In this document: in pieces, positions 63,801 through 64,000 of the stretch
How the letters are laid out: each line of letters begins with the position of its first letter
How positions within the stretch are numbered: position 1 is the first letter of the stretch
Source: Sympetrum striolatum
Lineage: Eukaryota; Arthropoda; Insecta; Odonata; Libellulidae
Direction of reading: 5' to 3'
DNA length: 64,000 nt
NCBI GenBank assembly: GCA_947579665.1
Contig: OX388343.1
Coordinates: 89,818,254-89,882,253, forward strand
The notes under the pieces: model-generated
Databases searched by the model: none
What the model was told of the DNA's origin: nothing
Seen by the model: only the letters and a program-made list of their open reading frames with translations
Made by a program: the position numbers and the translations under genes

Positions 63801-64000
63801 TGTTATTACTGCTGTGAAAGCCTTAATATGTCATTACTCATCTCAAGGATGCATAGATCCAACACTCTCCCGCTCCCGATTTTTTTCATTAGGAGGGAAA
63901 ATATGAATTAATTACCTTTCCATTAGCAGCCGGAAATAAGATGGCCAGCATAAACATACCAAGTAGCGCACCACTAGTGACGGAATTAGTCAGCATGGAG
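48639..64000 (-). CDS. SLC5-family sodium:solute symporter, 3' end, four exons
   Basis: Exons 64000-63916 (cut by the window edge), 51699-51422, 49515-49415 and 48865-48639 join in phase into about 229 residues ending in TAA at 48641-48639. The first exon ends with VTSGALLGMFMLAILFPAAN and K, the SLC5 'sgP.lg.Ft.gmlfPw.N.kGa..g' signature. The next begins GVVVGALAGHILTFWVAIGA (a membrane helix), followed by a long loop with four sequons (NES, NES, NYS, NVS). The third carries YAMSYMYYSIFGCLITLVVG, the last conserved helix before (S)YVTG. The last exon is a polar cytoplasmic tail. By family this is a plasma-membrane Na+-coupled transporter resembling the monocarboxylate/multivitamin-type insect members. 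The substrate cannot be told from this part. The transporter core lies beyond position 64000. Confidence 0.85.
48866..49414 (-). other. SLC5 intron (549 bp)
   Basis: Between the GTGAGC donor and the TTTCCAG acceptor. No further features seen. Confidence 0.75.
49415..49515 (-). CDS. SLC5 transporter exon, last conserved membrane helix
   Basis: 101 bases, acceptor TTTTCAG|GGACTT, donor GACAG|GTGAGC. Encodes TDFLTKLYAMSYMYYSIFGC and then LITLVVGLVASYVTG. The 'lY.lSYm.ys..G.l.t..vGl..S..TG' pattern is highly conserved in insect SLC5 members. Confidence 0.87.
49516..51421 (-). other. SLC5 intron (1.9 kb)
   Basis: Contains an (AT)n run near 49958-49974 and a SINE-like head at 51034-51100. Otherwise AT-rich with nothing recognised. 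Confidence 0.7.
51034..51100 (-). repeat. tRNA-derived SINE-like head, diverged
   Basis: On the minus strand, GTGCTCTCGGATAGCCAAGG (A-box-like) and AAGCGGTCCCGGGGTTTGAT C (B-box-like), then ACCGGTGGG, as in the copies at 32551-32626 and 59011-59090. Confidence 0.5.
51422..51699 (-). CDS. SLC5 transporter exon, helix plus glycosylated loop
   Basis: 278 bases, acceptor CCTTTTCAG|GGAGTG, donor AACAC|GTAAGT, entering in phase 0 and leaving in phase 2. A hydrophobic helix comes first, then a loop of about 65 residues with a family-typical 'HPLPTSISGC' segment (compare 'P.s..gC') and four N-X-S sequons. The loop is expected to be extracellular and glycosylated. Confidence 0.85.
52914..53925 (-). 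repeat. left arm of ~1-kb inverted duplication
   Basis: Nearly identical in reverse complement to 58707-59717. Paired coordinates add to 112631 from the outer edge through the SINE head (checked at 52914/59717 and 53551/59080), so there is no net indel there; a single-base shift appears near 53860. Differences are few until about 53850, then increase. Carries a SINE head (53541-53620). Confidence 0.9.
53541..53620 (-). repeat. tRNA-derived SINE-like head in left arm
   Basis: CCCACCGGGAATCGAGCCCG GGACCGCTTTC is the reverse complement of the B-box region of the copy at 59011-59090. Confidence 0.65.
54243..56058 (+). mobile_element. hAT-type DNA transposon, internally decayed
   Basis: The left end CAGTGACGTAG and right end (reverse complement) CAGTGGCGGCGCG share the CAGTG start typical of hAT ends. 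A GGGTTCA/TGAACCCCCT motif lies just inside both. The flanking 8-mers CTGTTCAG (54235-54242) and GTGTTCAG (56059-56066) differ at one base, as expected of an old 8-bp target duplication. An internal piece resembles the zinc-finger N-terminus of ZMYM1-like hAT proteins (see 55240-55400). Confidence 0.75.
55240..55400 (+). pseudogene. hAT/ZMYM1-like transposase fragment (TTF-type zinc finger)
   Basis: Translation gives RLYCFPCLLFAKDKDATWTK followed by IGVFDLRHLKKL. It matches the 'lfCfpCllF...W...G..dlkhl..k' TTF-type zinc-finger segment that precedes the transposase core in this hAT lineage. Only this piece was recognised; the catalytic core and dimerisation domain are absent or unreadable. 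Confidence 0.6.
56200..57240 (+). pseudogene. non-LTR retrotransposon (jockey/CR1-like) fragment, endonuclease end and RT start
   Basis: GGDTNLPDINW near 56205-56240 corresponds to the endonuclease 'GDFNlPdI.W' motif. MLDLLAIS then EGISDHKIITAVL (56367-56463) corresponds to the C-terminal 'SDH' motif. Later, HLVPV and, after a frame change near 57045, PEKGRKTKPDDYQPISLTSI with KILERIIFSYL and QQGFRKG give the start of the reverse transcriptase. Stops and frame changes show it is dead; the rest of the reverse transcriptase is missing. Confidence 0.8.
58475..58700 (+). repeat. diverged copy of the SINE body
   Basis: CGAATCACTTATAAAATACT A.. through AAACATGAACCTTTATAACTTTTTTAAATTCAGA parallels 59116-59372 in the right arm with many substitutions and a deletion. 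It is an older insertion of the same family in the same direction, with its tRNA-like head missing or worn (58400-58474). Confidence 0.6.
58707..59717 (+). repeat. right arm of ~1-kb inverted duplication
   Basis: Mirror of 52914-53925. The outermost shared bases read CAGCTCCCAGCAAAAAAATC inward from a TA dinucleotide at both ends (52915-52916 and 59715-59716). The open frames inside (58936-59145, 59521-59751) recur in the left arm simply because the DNA is duplicated. Confidence 0.9.
59011..59090 (+). repeat. tRNA-derived SINE-like head in right arm
   Basis: GGCTCCGGATAGGCATTTGG (A-box-like) is followed about 30 bases on by GCGGTCCCGGGCTCGATTCC (B-box-like) and CGGTGGGAC. The body follows as CGAATCACTTATAAAATAC. 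Best-preserved copy of the family together with 32551-32626. Confidence 0.65.
60208..60235 (+). repeat. short 10-bp tandem repeat
   Basis: GTTACCCGTG repeated about 2.7 times. Confidence 0.7.
63916..64000 (-). CDS. SLC5 transporter exon (partial at window edge)
   Basis: Reads from the window end down to 63916, donor AAAG|GTAATT, phase 0. Encodes 28 residues including SVTSGALLGMFMLAILFPAA. The G.LLG.F...ilFP..N motif is characteristic of the helix pair before the extracellular loop in SLC5 proteins. Confidence 0.82.

Larger units (their letters stand above)
51700..63915 (-). other. SLC5 12.2-kb intron, transposon nest
   Basis: The coding junction across it (…NGK|GVVV…) matches the continuous family pattern, so no exon appears to be missing. 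Contains the inverted duplication, hAT, LINE fragment and SINE copies listed separately. 51800-52900 and 59720-63900 show nothing recognised except a 10-base tandem (GGTTACCCGT) near 60208-60235. Confidence 0.7.

Overview
This is a stretch of AT-rich, intron-rich animal nuclear DNA, most likely from an insect or another arthropod. The evidence is small coding exons with canonical GT-AG junctions separated by kilobase introns, tRNA-derived SINE-like repeats, and piggyBac, hAT and non-LTR remnants. No prokaryotic gene layout, CRISPR array or complete single-exon gene is visible. The species cannot be named from the sequence.

Two host genes can be built exon by exon, both on the minus strand and both cut by the window edges. 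(1) About 18744 down to 1973 (continuing past position 1) is the 5' half of a class C GPCR-like gene. It has a signal peptide and the Venus-flytrap ligand-binding domain in four phase-compatible exons that join to 274 residues. (2) 64000 down to 48639 is the 3' end of an SLC5-family sodium:solute symporter. It has four exons, a glycosylation-rich extracellular loop, the last membrane helices and the stop codon. Its 12.2-kb intron is a nest of mobile elements.

Layout: 1-18744, receptor gene. Its introns carry a 2.87-kb piggyBac element (6405-9276, TTAA duplication, broken transposase), two inverted copies of an unidentified repeat (5497-6308 and 15461-16581) and fold-back MITE-like elements. 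18745-48535, intergenic. It holds a repeat family built on ~318-bp tandem monomers (30743-32450 and 35949-36871), SINE-like copies and a fold-back element at 35504-35737; the rest is unremarkable AT-rich sequence. 48536-64000, SLC5 gene. The big intron holds a ~1-kb nearly identical inverted duplication (52914-53925 / 58707-59717) enclosing a hAT element with a near-perfect 8-bp target duplication (54243-56058) and a decayed LINE fragment (56200-57240).

The two host genes show no functional link beyond being membrane proteins encoded on the same strand. The mobile elements are independent of them. The observations most worth following are the 6.8-kb inverted-arm structure with TA at both ends, the hairpin-decorated piggyBac ends, the 318-bp-monomer repeat family, and the atypical ligand-pocket segment of the class C receptor.
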